A DNA stretch of 64,000 bases from positions 1 to 64,000 of the forward strand of contig CANQMN010000009.1 of NCBI GenBank assembly GCA_947624965.1, given 5' to 3'. The DNA comes from an uncultured Clostridia bacterium (GTDB lineage: Bacteria > Bacillota > Clostridia > Christensenellales > Borkfalkiaceae). This document shows, one piece after another, positions 7,787 to 18,546 of the stretch (positions within the stretch are counted from its first letter, which is position 1; each line of letters opens with the position of its first letter). A program made the translations under genes and the position numbers. The notes beneath the pieces were generated by a model, which saw only the letters and a program-made list of their open reading frames with translations, was not told where the DNA came from and did not search any database.

Positions 7787-8905
7787 ATGAAAAAACAGAT
7801 CGCAGTCTTTCTTTCCGCCCTCATGCTGATCGGCGCGGCGTTGAGCTTCGCGGGTTGCGGCGGGAATTACAGCGAAACGTTCCGCGGCAAACTTTCCGCG
7901 GACACCTATGAGACGACGGACACGGCGGCGGCAGCCTTCCTCGAAAACGAGATCGCGGCTTCCGATACGTCGGTCTCCTTCCTCTCGTATACCAAGACGG
8001 AGGACATAACCGACGAAGAGCTCGCGGCGTTCGACCTCGGCGAAGTCAAGACAGAGGACATCGCGGCGAAGGAGTGGGGCAAGATCGAATACCGCGCGGC
8101 GGCGACGTCCGCTTCTTCCCTCGCCGAACAGTCCGAAGGGACGCTGACGGCGACGGTCGGCATGTTCAAGATCGGGGACGCCTACCGCTACTTCGTACCC
8201 GTTGCGGGCACGGGCGAGATGATCTCCAAGAGCTATTTCGAGAGCGTGTTCGACGCGGAAAAATACAAGAACTGCACCACGGATTACGAGATGACGCTCG
8301 AATACGAATTCTCCGTGGGCGGACAGTCGATGGACATGGAAATGGACCTCGACGTCACCCAGAAGATCACCGAGACGGCGGCGATGATAGACATGGAGAT
8401 CGTGGTGAGCATGAAGGGACAGGGCAATGCGAAAACGAATTACACCTTCTACTTGGTGAACCACGAAAATTCCGTCGTCGCGTACATGGAAAACGGGGGC
8501 GTTTGGCAGTCCGCTTCCCTTCCGGAACTCTCTTCGTGGGATAAGCTCTACGAGATGGAGCTCAAAGATTTCGTCGACCACAGCTATTTCGAGAAGACTT
8601 CGACGGGCTTCAAACTCGCGCCCATCAAGTTCGACAAGTACATCAGGAATTATTTCGCGGCGGCGAACGATTCGACGTTCGATTTCGACATCGCCGCAAA
8701 CGCGGAACTGTCCGGGGAAGCCACCTATTTTGTGACCGAGGGCAGGCTGTCCAAGGCGACGGTCAAGCTCTCCGCCGACTTCTCGGAGCAGAGCGGCGGA
8801 TATCTGTTGGAAGCGAACGTGAGCACTTCCGCCTCCAACAAGTTCTATGATTTCGGCTCGACGAAAGTGGAGCTCCCTTCGGGGCTTCGGGAGATCGTCG
8901 GTTGA
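7787..8905 (+). CDS. Hypothetical secreted lipoprotein
   Basis: This 372-residue protein has a type II signal peptide: MKKQ, a hydrophobic run, and the lipobox SFAGC (Cys at about residue 24), so it should be lipid-anchored outside the cell. The mature part is rich in acidic residues, T and S, with repeated strands (EMTLEYEFSVG, MDMEMDLDVTQK) that suggest a beta-sheet fold. I see no catalytic motif and do not recognise the family. It is one of few plus-strand genes in this part of the window, with its own strong promoter, RBS and terminator, so it is a single-gene unit. Confidence 0.85.
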   Translation: MKKQIAVFLSALMLIGAALSFAGCGGNYSETFRGKLSADTYETTDTAAAAFLENEIAASDTSVSFLSYTKTEDITDEELAAFDLGEVKTEDIAAKEWGKIEYRAAATSASSLAEQSEGTLTATVGMFKIGDAYRYFVPVAGTGEMISKSYFESVFDAEKYKNCTTDYEMTLEYEFSVGGQSMDMEMDLDVTQKITETAAMIDMEIVVSMKGQGNAKTNYTFYLVNHENSVVAYMENGGVWQSASLPELSSWDKLYEMELKDFVDHSYFEKTSTGFKLAPIKFDKYIRNYFAAANDSTFDFDIAANAELSGEATYFVTEGRLSKATVKLSADFSEQSGGYLLEANVSTSASNKFYDFGSTKVELPSGLREIVG

Positions 8906-8920
8906 GAACGCTTTGAAAGA

Positions 8921-8957
8921 CGCCGCCCGCGGCAATTGCCGCGGGCGGCGTTTTCTT
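8921..8957. terminator. Bidirectional terminator between the lipoprotein and sipL-like genes
   Basis: CGCCGCCCGCGGC-AATT-GCCGCGGGCGGCG is followed by TTTTCTT on the plus strand. It sits between two convergent genes and overlaps the last bases of the minus-strand gene. Confidence 0.85.
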
Positions 8958-10431
8958 ATGCGAGATTTTTTTTGCGGTAGATGACGATACGCTGTCCCTC
9001 TTTGACGGGGAACTCCACGTCCGGATTGCTCGCCGCCACTTCCTCGGGAGATTTTTTCAGGCTCTTCGCGAGCTCCCACAGCCCGTCGCCCGCGCGCGGG
9101 ACGTACACGCTGATGGCGCTGTCCGAGAGGGCGCAGGCGGCGCCCTCCTCCGCCGACGAGACAACTTTCGCCGAGAGGCTCCTCTGTTCGGTGAGCGCGA
9201 TCTTCAACGTCGCCTCCGCGTCGATCTCCCCCTCCTGCTTTTGCCGCGCAGACATGCCGCATACGAGCGCCTCCGCCCTGCAATGCTCCGCCTGTACGGG
9301 GACGGAGAAGGGAAGGCTCATCTCGATGCCGCGGTGGGCGCCGTCCGCGCCGAGCACGAGGAGCGTCGCCGCGGCAATGCCTTCCAACCGCTTTCCGTCC
9401 TGCGTCTGCACGAGATTCGCCTCCGCGCGCTGTAACGTTACCGCCTGCAAGACGTCCGTGAAATCGATGGGAGAGGAGAGCGCGGCTTTCCCCGCGATGC
9501 GCTCGGTGAGGCGGCTCGTCTCCCCCGCGCCGCAGCTCTCCGCCGTAACGTATCCGAGCGAGACTTCGTTCGTGCGGGAGAACGCGTCCGTTACCGCGTC
9601 TACGGAGACTTCCTCATAGACGCAGCCCTCCGCGCCCAGCGTGAGCACGGCGGCGATCTTGCACTTGCCGCGCTCCTCGTCCGACTCCGCTTTGAGCGAG
9701 ACGTCCAAAACGCTCACGCGCGCCTCGCCGTTGCAGCCGTACGCCGCGCTGTCGCAGGGGATCTCCACGCGGAACGGCACGAGCCGCTCGAAGGAAGCGA
9801 GCGAATTTTCCCCTTTCAGCGCGAGAATGCCGAGGCTGACTTCCCCCTCGACGCGCAGAATGCCCGCCTCGCACGAGACGTCCGAGACGTTCGCCGTCTC
9901 GCTGTGCAGAAGAATATCCCCGATGTGCTCGGTCTCGAATTCGTCCTCCGTCTCCGCCGCCCCGCCGCACAGATGCGCGACGAGCGCCTTCACGGGCTCC
10001 CGCTTGCACACGAGGTCGCCCTCGGTGAGATATTCAAAGCGCGTCTCGCCGTACAGCGCGATATCCGTTCCGAGGAGCGCGGTCGCGTAGACGCTCGCGC
10101 CCTCCCGCCGCACGGAGACGTTCTCCACCGAGACGGTCGCGCGGGGCGTGAGAGCGGGATAACATGCCTCGTCGGCGGCGCGGGCGGTGAACTCCACGCC
10201 CCGCTCCGCGCGGCACACCTTGCGCTCCGCGTCCTCATAGACGACGAGGAAATGCGCCTTGCCGAAATAGCGAACCTCGCCGTTCCCCGCTTCCGCGCCC
10301 GTGAGCGCGACGTGGGCGTGCACGGCGAGCACGGTTACGACTTCCTGCCCGAACCGGCACTCCACCGCCGTCTGCGCGGCGATCTCCTTGATCTTTCCGT
10401 ACCCGCAAAAGGTTTCCGTCTGCGTTTTCAT
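8956..10431 (-). CDS. sipL: SipL-like spore coat morphogenesis protein (SPOCS/DUF3794 + LysM)
   Basis: This 491-residue protein has repeated SPOCS (DUF3794) beta-domains across residues 30-430 and a C-terminal LysM domain (VYVPRAGDGLWELAKSLKKS, then VEFPVKEGQRIVIYRKK). In Clostridioides difficile SipL has this layout and binds SpoIVA through its LysM domain to attach the coat. MKTQTETF was chosen as start because of GGGAG a few bases upstream; the ORF before it is not needed. A sigma-E-type promoter lies 34-62 bp upstream. Gene symbol is by architecture; the direct partner SpoIVA is not in this window. Confidence 0.8.
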   Translation of the reverse strand: MKTQTETFCGYGKIKEIAAQTAVECRFGQEVVTVLAVHAHVALTGAEAGNGEVRYFGKAHFLVVYEDAERKVCRAERGVEFTARAADEACYPALTPRATVSVENVSVRREGASVYATALLGTDIALYGETRFEYLTEGDLVCKREPVKALVAHLCGGAAETEDEFETEHIGDILLHSETANVSDVSCEAGILRVEGEVSLGILALKGENSLASFERLVPFRVEIPCDSAAYGCNGEARVSVLDVSLKAESDEERGKCKIAAVLTLGAEGCVYEEVSVDAVTDAFSRTNEVSLGYVTAESCGAGETSRLTERIAGKAALSSPIDFTDVLQAVTLQRAEANLVQTQDGKRLEGIAAATLLVLGADGAHRGIEMSLPFSVPVQAEHCRAEALVCGMSARQKQEGEIDAEATLKIALTEQRSLSAKVVSSAEEGAACALSDSAISVYVPRAGDGLWELAKSLKKSPEEVAASNPDVEFPVKEGQRIVIYRKKNLA

Positions 10432-10464
10432 GATGATTGCTCTCCCGATGATTTGTTTCCCTTC

Positions 10465-10493
10465 ATCGTATGCGGGAGCAGACGGGAATATGC
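10465..10493 (-). promoter_or_regulatory. Probable sigma-E promoter of the sipL-like gene
   Basis: On the minus strand GCATATT (10487-10493) matches the sigma-E -35 consensus KMATATT. After 14 bp, CATACGAT (10465-10472) matches the -10 consensus CATACAnT in seven of eight positions. Spacing and position agree with mother-cell expression of a coat-assembly gene. Confidence 0.65.
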
Positions 10494-10551
10494 GGACCGC
10501 GCACTGTCGAACGCAGGTATATTTTTCGCGAAAAAGGGCTATCATTGACGC

Positions 10552-10797
10552 ATGAAACGCGGCGCCGATATCAATCTCGTCAAGAAGACCATCGCGGAAT
10601 ATTTCAATCGGCAGGTGGACGTTACCGTCAACCTCGGCAGAAATAAGATCCTCCGTTACTGCGGGGAACTCTCGGGCGTGTACCCCGCCCTCTTCACCGT
10701 CCGTCCCAACGACAAGGGGTTTTTGGGCAAGACTTCCTATTCGTACGCGGAAGTCCTTTGCGGGAGCGTGAAAATAAGACCCGCCAAAGCCGAATAA
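10552..10797 (+). CDS. veg: Veg family protein
   Basis: This 81-residue protein matches the Veg family (DUF1021): an N-terminal helix (INLVKKTIAEYF), a strand with NLGRNKILRYCGEL, and the conserved ending FLGKTSYSYAEVLCGSVKI. In Bacillus subtilis Veg is abundant and linked to biofilm gene control through SinR; its biochemical role is not settled. It is divergent from the sipL-like gene and close to ispE, as in other Firmicutes. No consensus promoter or strong RBS was found in the 120-bp gap. Confidence 0.85.
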   Translation: MKRGADINLVKKTIAEYFNRQVDVTVNLGRNKILRYCGELSGVYPALFTVRPNDKGFLGKTSYSYAEVLCGSVKIRPAKAE

Positions 10798-11261
10798 CCC
10801 CCGTCGGTATATCGGACGCGCAGGCGCGCGCCCCGAGGGAGAGGTAGAGACGTCGAGAGGAAAAAGCCGCGCGCGATATGTACTTAATGTACTTACCCCC
10901 CCCTTTCAAAGGGGGAGGGTTGGGTGGGGGTTGGAACCTCTCCACTCCCCCTACCCTATCGCCCGCACGTATTGTGCCGCCGAAGGGCGACACGAGGAGC
11001 AAAGCGACGAAGTACCCCTCCCCCTCCCCTACCCCTCCCCCTCGCGTTGCGAGGGGGAGGGTAACAAGAAGGACAAGGCAAAGAGGGGAAGACGAGCGGG
11101 AAAATCTCACTCCCCCTTTGAAAGGGGCTGAACAGGAGCCGCCGAACGGTATATATTTACCTCCCCCTTTGAAAGGGGGAGGTGAAAAGACAAAGCGAGG
11201 AGAGGGAAAAATCGCTATACGGGGTCGGAAAAAACCGCGCGGCTGTCGCGCGAGTCCCGTA
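10798..11261. repeat. Intergenic region filled with GC-rich palindromes
   Basis: No gene is supported here. The stretch holds CCTCCCCCTTTGAAAGGGGGAGG-type hairpins (about 10896-10919, 11108-11128, 11160-11183) and CCCCTCCCCCTCGCGTTGCGAGGGGGAGG (about 11033-11061). Long ORFs on both strands (up to 196 residues) are low-complexity Pro/Gly/Arg reads of these repeats. The same two palindrome types occur again at 39.6-40.0 kb in the same relative order. Confidence 0.7.
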
Positions 11262-11300
11262 TAGAAAAATCGCCGCCCGCGCAAACTTGCGCGGGCGGCG
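11262..11300 (-). terminator. Terminator of gyrA
   Basis: CGCCGCCCGCGC (11271-11282) pairs with GCGCGGGCGGCG (11289-11300). On the minus strand the hairpin is followed by ATTTTTC. It begins 12 bp past the gyrA stop. Confidence 0.85.
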
Positions 11301-11312
11301 GGGTTATCATCT

Positions 11313-13868
<2,556 letters not shown>

Positions 13869-14116
13869 TTTCGGCTCCTTTTATGAATGATGGTGCGTTA
13901 CGGGGAGATGAGGACGACCCCCTCCCCTACCCCTTACGAACGGGGCAAGAGAAATAAATTCACGGCGCGGAGCAGGGTCTCCCTGCGGAGCGCACCTAAT
14001 TGGGCGAGCCCTGTCGCCTTATTGTCTAAACAAAACGCTTTTCGCAGTGAACATGTTTATGCAGGAGGAGGGTTCGCTCGCGCAATTCTTTTCAACGCAA
14101 AGAATTGCGCGAAATT
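13869..14116. repeat. gyrB-gyrA spacer with a partial copy of the structured repeat
   Basis: Bases about 13962-14036 match the left part of the 160-bp repeat: GCGCGGAGCAGGGTCTCCCTGCGG, AGCGCACCTAATT, then a third version of the variable hairpin, GGCGA-gccctg-TCGCC, and TTATTGTCTAAACAAAA. Next to it, near 13918-13942, is a CCCTCCCCTACCCCTTACGAACGGGG palindrome. The right half of the repeat is missing. The gap separates two genes that usually lie almost touching. Confidence 0.65.
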
Positions 14117-16030
14117 TCAGATATCCAAATCGGTTACCAACGTCGCATTTTCCTCGATGAACTGACGGCGCAGGGACGGGCTCTCCCCCATGAGCATGGA
14201 GAACATCTTGTCCGCCTCCATCGCGTCCTTCATGCTCACGCGGATGAGCGTGCGCGTGGAGGGATCCATCGTCGTCGTCCAGAGCTGTTCGGTGCTCATC
14301 TCGCCAAGCCCCTTGTAGCGTTGGTATTCCACCTTGTTGTTGTTCGCGGCGTCGTACGCCGTCTTTTCCTCCTCGGTGTAGAGGTAGACGTCCTCCTTGC
14401 CCTTTACGCTCGCCTTGTAGAGCGGGGGCATGGCGGAATACACGTGCCCGTGCTCGATGAGCGGACGCATATAGCGGAAGAGGAAGGTGAGAAGAAGGAT
14501 ACGGATATGCGAGCCGTCTACATCGGCATCCGTCATGGAAATAATTCTATCGTAGCGCAGTTTGCTCTCGTCGAAGTCGTCCAAAATGCCGCATCCGAAC
14601 GCCGTGATCATCGCCTTGATCTCCGCGTTTTCGAGGACGCGGTTGAGCCGCACCTTCTCGACGTTGAGAATTTTACCGCGGAGCGGCAGGATCGCCTGAA
14701 ATCTTCTGTCCCGTCCCTGCTTTGCCGTGCCGCCTGCCGAATCGCCCTCGACGATGTAGATCTCGCACAGCTCGGGTCTCTTGTCCGAACAGTCGGCGAG
14801 CTTGCCGGGGAGCGTCGTCGTTTCGAGCACGCCCTTTCTCCGCGTGAGTTCGCGCGCGGAGCGCGCCGCATCGCGCGCCTTCTGCGCCGTAATGCACCGC
14901 AGAACGAGTTCGCGCGCCTCGGAGGGATGTTCTTCGAGGTATTCTCCCAGCCGCTCCGCGACGCACTTGGAGACGAAGGGACGGATGAAGGAGTTGTTGA
15001 GTTTGTCCTTGGTCTGCGACTCGAACTGCGCGTTTTCGAGCTTGACGGAGACGACCGCCGTGATGCCCTCGCGCACGTCCTCGCCCGTGAGCCTGTCGCT
15101 CTCTTTGAGCACGCCGAGCTTCTTGCCCGCGTCGTTGATGACCTTGGTGAGCGCGAGTTTGAGTCCCTCCACGTGCGTGCCGCCGTCGATGGTGTTCACG
15201 TTGTTCGCGTACGAATAGATGACCTCGTTGTAGCCGTCGTTGTATTGCAGGGCGACTTCGCAGACGGTGGTGTCCTCCTGCGCCTCGAAATAGAGGGGTT
15301 CCGGAAAGAGCGTCGTCGAACTGCTGTTGAGTTCGGAGACGAGCTCGCGGATCCCGCCCTCATAACAAAACGTATCCGAGCGGGGCTTCTCGCCGCGGAG
15401 GTCTGTGAGCGTGATGGAGAGCCCCTTGTTGAGGAAGGCGAGCTCCTTCAAGCGGATTTTGAGCGTATCGTATTTGAATACGGTGGTCTCGAAGATCTCC
15501 GCATCGGGATAGAAGGTAACCTTCGTGCCCGTCTTTTCCGTGTCGCCCACGATGGCGAGCGGGCGCTGGGGAACGCCGCGGTTGTAGATCTGTTTATAGA
15601 CGTGCCCGTTCTGGTAGATCTCCGCTTCCAGCCATTCGGAGAGCGCGTTCACCGCCTTTACGCCCACGCCGTGCAGACCGCTCGACACCTTGTAGCCCGA
15701 GTCCCCGCCGAATTTTCCGCCCGCGTTCACCTTGGTGAACACGACTTCCACGGTGGAGATCCCCTCTTTGGGGTGGATCTCGGTGGGAATGCCCCTGCCG
15801 TTGTCCTCCACGGTACAGCTACCGTCTGCGTTGATCGTAACGTCCACGCGGTCGCAGTAGCCCGCGAGCGCCTCGTCGATGGAGTTGTCCACGACCTCGC
15901 TGACGAGGTGATGGAGCCCCTTTTCGTCCGTGGAGCTGATGTACATGCCGGGACGCTTCCGGATGTGTTCGAGCCCGTCGAGGACCTGAATTTGTTCCGC
16001 GCCGTAGGCGGTTTCCACTTTTTCAGACAT
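14117..16030 (-). CDS. gyrB: DNA gyrase subunit B
   Basis: This 637-residue ATPase subunit of gyrase has the GHKL motifs (EVVDNSIDEALAG, VEDNGRGIPTEIH, SSGLHGVGVKAVNALS), the transducer lysine region, and a Toprim domain with EGDSAGGTAKQGRDR and MTDADVDGSHIR for Mg2+. It ends with QRYKGLGEMSTEQLW-type sequence, as expected. MSEKVETAYG is the start because AGGAGAA lies six bases upstream; the ORF above it runs into the GC-repeat leader. It heads the gyrB-gyrA unit. In many bacteria this pair follows dnaA-dnaN-recF; here it is 46 kb away from dnaN. Confidence 0.97.
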   Translation of the reverse strand: MSEKVETAYGAEQIQVLDGLEHIRKRPGMYISSTDEKGLHHLVSEVVDNSIDEALAGYCDRVDVTINADGSCTVEDNGRGIPTEIHPKEGISTVEVVFTKVNAGGKFGGDSGYKVSSGLHGVGVKAVNALSEWLEAEIYQNGHVYKQIYNRGVPQRPLAIVGDTEKTGTKVTFYPDAEIFETTVFKYDTLKIRLKELAFLNKGLSITLTDLRGEKPRSDTFCYEGGIRELVSELNSSSTTLFPEPLYFEAQEDTTVCEVALQYNDGYNEVIYSYANNVNTIDGGTHVEGLKLALTKVINDAGKKLGVLKESDRLTGEDVREGITAVVSVKLENAQFESQTKDKLNNSFIRPFVSKCVAERLGEYLEEHPSEARELVLRCITAQKARDAARSARELTRRKGVLETTTLPGKLADCSDKRPELCEIYIVEGDSAGGTAKQGRDRRFQAILPLRGKILNVEKVRLNRVLENAEIKAMITAFGCGILDDFDESKLRYDRIISMTDADVDGSHIRILLLTFLFRYMRPLIEHGHVYSAMPPLYKASVKGKEDVYLYTEEEKTAYDAANNNKVEYQRYKGLGEMSTEQLWTTTMDPSTRTLIRVSMKDAMEADKMFSMLMGESPSLRRQFIEENATLVTDLDI

Positions 16031-16057
16031 AGCTTCTCCTTTTTTTGAAGGCCTTCT

Positions 16058-16092
16058 CGCGCGTGCGCGCATAATGCGCGCGCGTGCGCGCG
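16058..16092. promoter_or_regulatory. Alternating purine-pyrimidine palindrome in the gyrB leader
   Basis: The leader between the gyrB promoter and RBS contains about 35 bp of CG/CA/TG alternation, centred on GCGCGCATAATGCGCGC. Alternating purine-pyrimidine tracts can adopt Z-DNA and perfect palindromes can form cruciforms under negative supercoiling; in RNA the tract is a strong hairpin. Confidence 0.55.
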
Positions 16093-16103
16093 TCGTTGAG
16101 GAC

Positions 16104-16132
16104 ATTATAACACAAGCCCCGTGAAAAGTAAA
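16104..16132 (-). promoter_or_regulatory. Promoter of gyrB (extended -10)
   Basis: TTTACT (16127-16132), 17 bp, TATAAT (16104-16109), with TGT directly before the -10 on the minus strand (TGTTATAAT). The transcript would start near 16097 and carry a leader of about 67 nt. Confidence 0.75.
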
Positions 16133-16214
16133 ATCTTTTTCGGGGCTTGGGCGAATTTTTTATCGGAAAACGCGCGCGGCGCGCCCGCAGGTGCGCCGCT
16201 TTCCGTTTTATCAA

Positions 16215-17156
16215 CTATTTTTCGGGCGCAAGCAGCTCCCTTGCGAGGAGGGAGAGCTCCCCGACGCTCTGCGTTGCAAAGAGCCGCTGTTTGCCCCTTG
16301 CGCTGCCGTGCCTGCCCTTCAAATAGAACGCCGCCATCTTGCGCATGAAGACGAGCGCAAAGCGGTCTCCGTACAGCCGCCGCGTCTCTTCGAGCTCCCG
16401 TTCAAAGAGGGCGAAAAGAGGCGGCTCCGCCTCCCCCGTGAACTCGCAGAACACCGTCGGGCGGTAGAGGGCGGCGCGGGCGATCATCACGCCGTCCGCG
16501 CCCGTCCGCTCCGTCATCCGTTCGGCGTCCTTCAAGGACCATATCCCCCCGTTCGCGACGACGGGGATGCGCACCGCCGCCTTCGCCGCGGCGATCTCGG
16601 CGTAATCGGGCGGACCCGCATAAATTTTATCCCGCGTTCTGCCGTGCACCGTGATGAGGCACGCGCCCGCGCCCTCGCAGAGCTTCGCGAACTCCGCCGC
16701 GCACTTGTGCGCCCCGTCCGTCCCGATGCGGAACTTCACGGAGATGCGCTTGCCGCTCTTGGCGCAGGCGGAGATCACCTTCTCCGCAAGGGGGAAGTTT
16801 TCCATGAGCGCGCTCCCCTCGCCGTTTTTCACGATCTTGGGCATGGGACAGCCCATGTTGATGTCGATGAGGTCGAAATCTTTGAGCGCCTCGCTCTCGC
16901 ACGCCTCCCGCATGACGCCCGGGTCGCTCCCGAAGATCTGCGCCGCCTTGGGGGACTCTTCCCCGCAGAGGAGAAGTTGTTTCGTCTCCTCGCTCTTGTA
17001 GTGCAGACCCTTCGCGCTGACCATCTCGGTAAACGTGAGCCCCGCGCCCAGCGCGCGGCACATTTCGCGGAAGGGATAGTTGGTATATCCCGCCATGGGG
17101 GCGAGAAATACGTTGTTCGGGCACACCATGCCCGCAATGTCAAGCGTGTGTAACAT
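16215..17156 (-). CDS. dus: tRNA-dihydrouridine synthase
   Basis: This 313-residue flavoenzyme reduces uridines in tRNA. The N-terminal TIM barrel begins with LAPMAGYTNYPFR; NMGCPMPKI holds the catalytic cysteine, followed by VKFRIG and VHGRTR, and the phosphate-binding NGGIWS. A helical C-terminal domain ends the protein. It fits the DusB group of Firmicutes, but the exact tRNA position is not told by sequence. The start overlaps the end of yabN by 17 bp, so it is the last gene of the spoVT-spoVB-yabN-dus unit. Confidence 0.92.
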   Translation of the reverse strand: MLHTLDIAGMVCPNNVFLAPMAGYTNYPFREMCRALGAGLTFTEMVSAKGLHYKSEETKQLLLCGEESPKAAQIFGSDPGVMREACESEALKDFDLIDINMGCPMPKIVKNGEGSALMENFPLAEKVISACAKSGKRISVKFRIGTDGAHKCAAEFAKLCEGAGACLITVHGRTRDKIYAGPPDYAEIAAAKAAVRIPVVANGGIWSLKDAERMTERTGADGVMIARAALYRPTVFCEFTGEAEPPLFALFERELEETRRLYGDRFALVFMRKMAAFYLKGRHGSARGKQRLFATQSVGELSLLARELLAPEK

Positions 17157-18546
17157 CCTTTGCCCGCCTGTAATAGCCGCGCCATTCCTCGTCCGAGAGC
17201 GCGTTCGGATCCTTGCCGTCCGAAAGCACGAGCGCCTCGAACGCCGTATACCGCGCTTGCACCTTTTTCACCGCATCGAGGAGGGACATCTCGCAGTCTG
17301 CCCCGACGTATCTGCCGAGCCACGCCATGCACATCAAAACGTCGCCGAGCTCGTCCGAGACCGCCGCCTTGTCGCCCGCGGCGAACGCCGCCATGAGCTC
17401 CGCATATTCCTCCCGCAGCTTCTTTTCGATATTTTCGCGCGAACAAAAATCCCAGCCGCCCTTTGCAACGCGCTTTGCGATCTTCTGCGCCCTCAAAAGG
17501 GCGGGGAAGCACGCGGGCACGTCGTTCACGGCGTCCGAATAGGTCGTCTGGTGCTTCTCCGTCATCTTGTTCTTTTCCCATACAAAGAGCGCGCCCTCCG
17601 CGTTTTGCGCCCTGTCCTTCCCGAACACGTGGGTGTGCCGCGTGATGAGTTTCAGGCAGACTTCGGTGAGGACGTCCCCCATCGTGAAGTTGCCCCGCTC
17701 CTCCTCCATGAGCGTGTGGAACGCCGCCTGCATGATGACGTCGCCCGCCTCCTCGCGCATCTTCTCGGGGTCGTCCTTGTCGATGGCGTCCACGAGCTCG
17801 TACGCCTCCTCGATGCAGTTGATGCGGATGCTCTCGTGCGTCTGCGCCCTGTCCCACGGACAGCCGTCGGGCGCGCGCAAAAGGCGCAAAATGGCGAGGA
17901 AATCTTCGAGGTCGAACCGCTTCTTTTCGAGGAGAGGGGTATCGTAGACGACGAGAGCACAGCCCGCGCCGTACGCCTTCTGCCTGTCCGCCTCGTAGAG
18001 CGGGAGCTTGGACAGCGTATCCCCGTTTATGTAGGCGCAGGGAGCTTCGTCGCCGAACTTCTCCGCGAGCGCGAGCTTGACGTCGCCCGCCGTCTCGCGG
18101 CTGTCGATATCGTACACGACGAGGGGGAGCGCGAGCTTCCTCTCCGCGACGTCGTACGCGGAGACCGCCGTATACGTTCCGCACAGCCCCGCGCGCGCCG
18201 CGGCGCGCGAGGACTTGCTCACGCCCTCGACGACCGCCGCGCCGCCCTGCACGAGGAGCGCGGCGGCGCGGTCCTCGAACACGCCGCCGTCCACGCAGTA
18301 GCAGAGGGAGCACCCCTTCGCCCGCGCGCGCACTTCCCGCGCGAGATTTTTGGCGAGCGTATCGTAATTGCGGCTCCGCTCATAGACGGGATCCAGCGAT
18401 TCAAACGGGATCCCCGCCTCGCGCAACCCCTCTGCCGAGGGGAGCGTCGCGGTGCGCAGGAGCACCTTGTCCGCGCGCAAGAGCGTCTCCTTCGCGCGCG
18501 CCGTCAAATCCCCCTTCTCCGTTCCCAGCCCGACGATCGTTATCAT
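17140..18546 (-). CDS. yabN: YabN-type tetrapyrrole methylase/MazG pyrophosphohydrolase fusion
   Basis: This 468-residue protein joins two domains. Residues 1-220 form a SAM-dependent tetrapyrrole (corrin/porphyrin) methylase fold (MITIVGLGTEKGDLT, YCVDGGVFED). Residues 230-468 form a MazG NTP pyrophosphohydrolase with GCPWDRAQTHESI and EEAYELVDAID, plus a second EELGD-like helix pair (DELGDVLMCMAW). MazG removes aberrant NTPs; the methylase part has no known substrate. MITIVGLG was chosen as start over an upstream extension. The order spoVT-spoVB-yabN is the same as in B. subtilis. The ATG lies where a one-base-longer A-run would let spoVB stop in an ATGA overlap. Confidence 0.9.
   Translation of the reverse strand: MITIVGLGTEKGDLTARAKETLLRADKVLLRTATLPSAEGLREAGIPFESLDPVYERSRNYDTLAKNLAREVRARAKGCSLCYCVDGGVFEDRAAALLVQGGAAVVEGVSKSSRAAARAGLCGTYTAVSAYDVAERKLALPLVVYDIDSRETAGDVKLALAEKFGDEAPCAYINGDTLSKLPLYEADRQKAYGAGCALVVYDTPLLEKKRFDLEDFLAILRLLRAPDGCPWDRAQTHESIRINCIEEAYELVDAIDKDDPEKMREEAGDVIMQAAFHTLMEEERGNFTMGDVLTEVCLKLITRHTHVFGKDRAQNAEGALFVWEKNKMTEKHQTTYSDAVNDVPACFPALLRAQKIAKRVAKGGWDFCSRENIEKKLREEYAELMAAFAAGDKAAVSDELGDVLMCMAWLGRYVGADCEMSLLDAVKKVQARYTAFEALVLSDGKDPNALSDEEWRGYYRRAKDVTHA

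Noticed and set aside
10694-11284. 196-residue minus ORF with Gly/Pro-rich repeats
   Set aside because: Consists of translated palindromic repeats and overlaps the veg gene's 3' end; noncoding.
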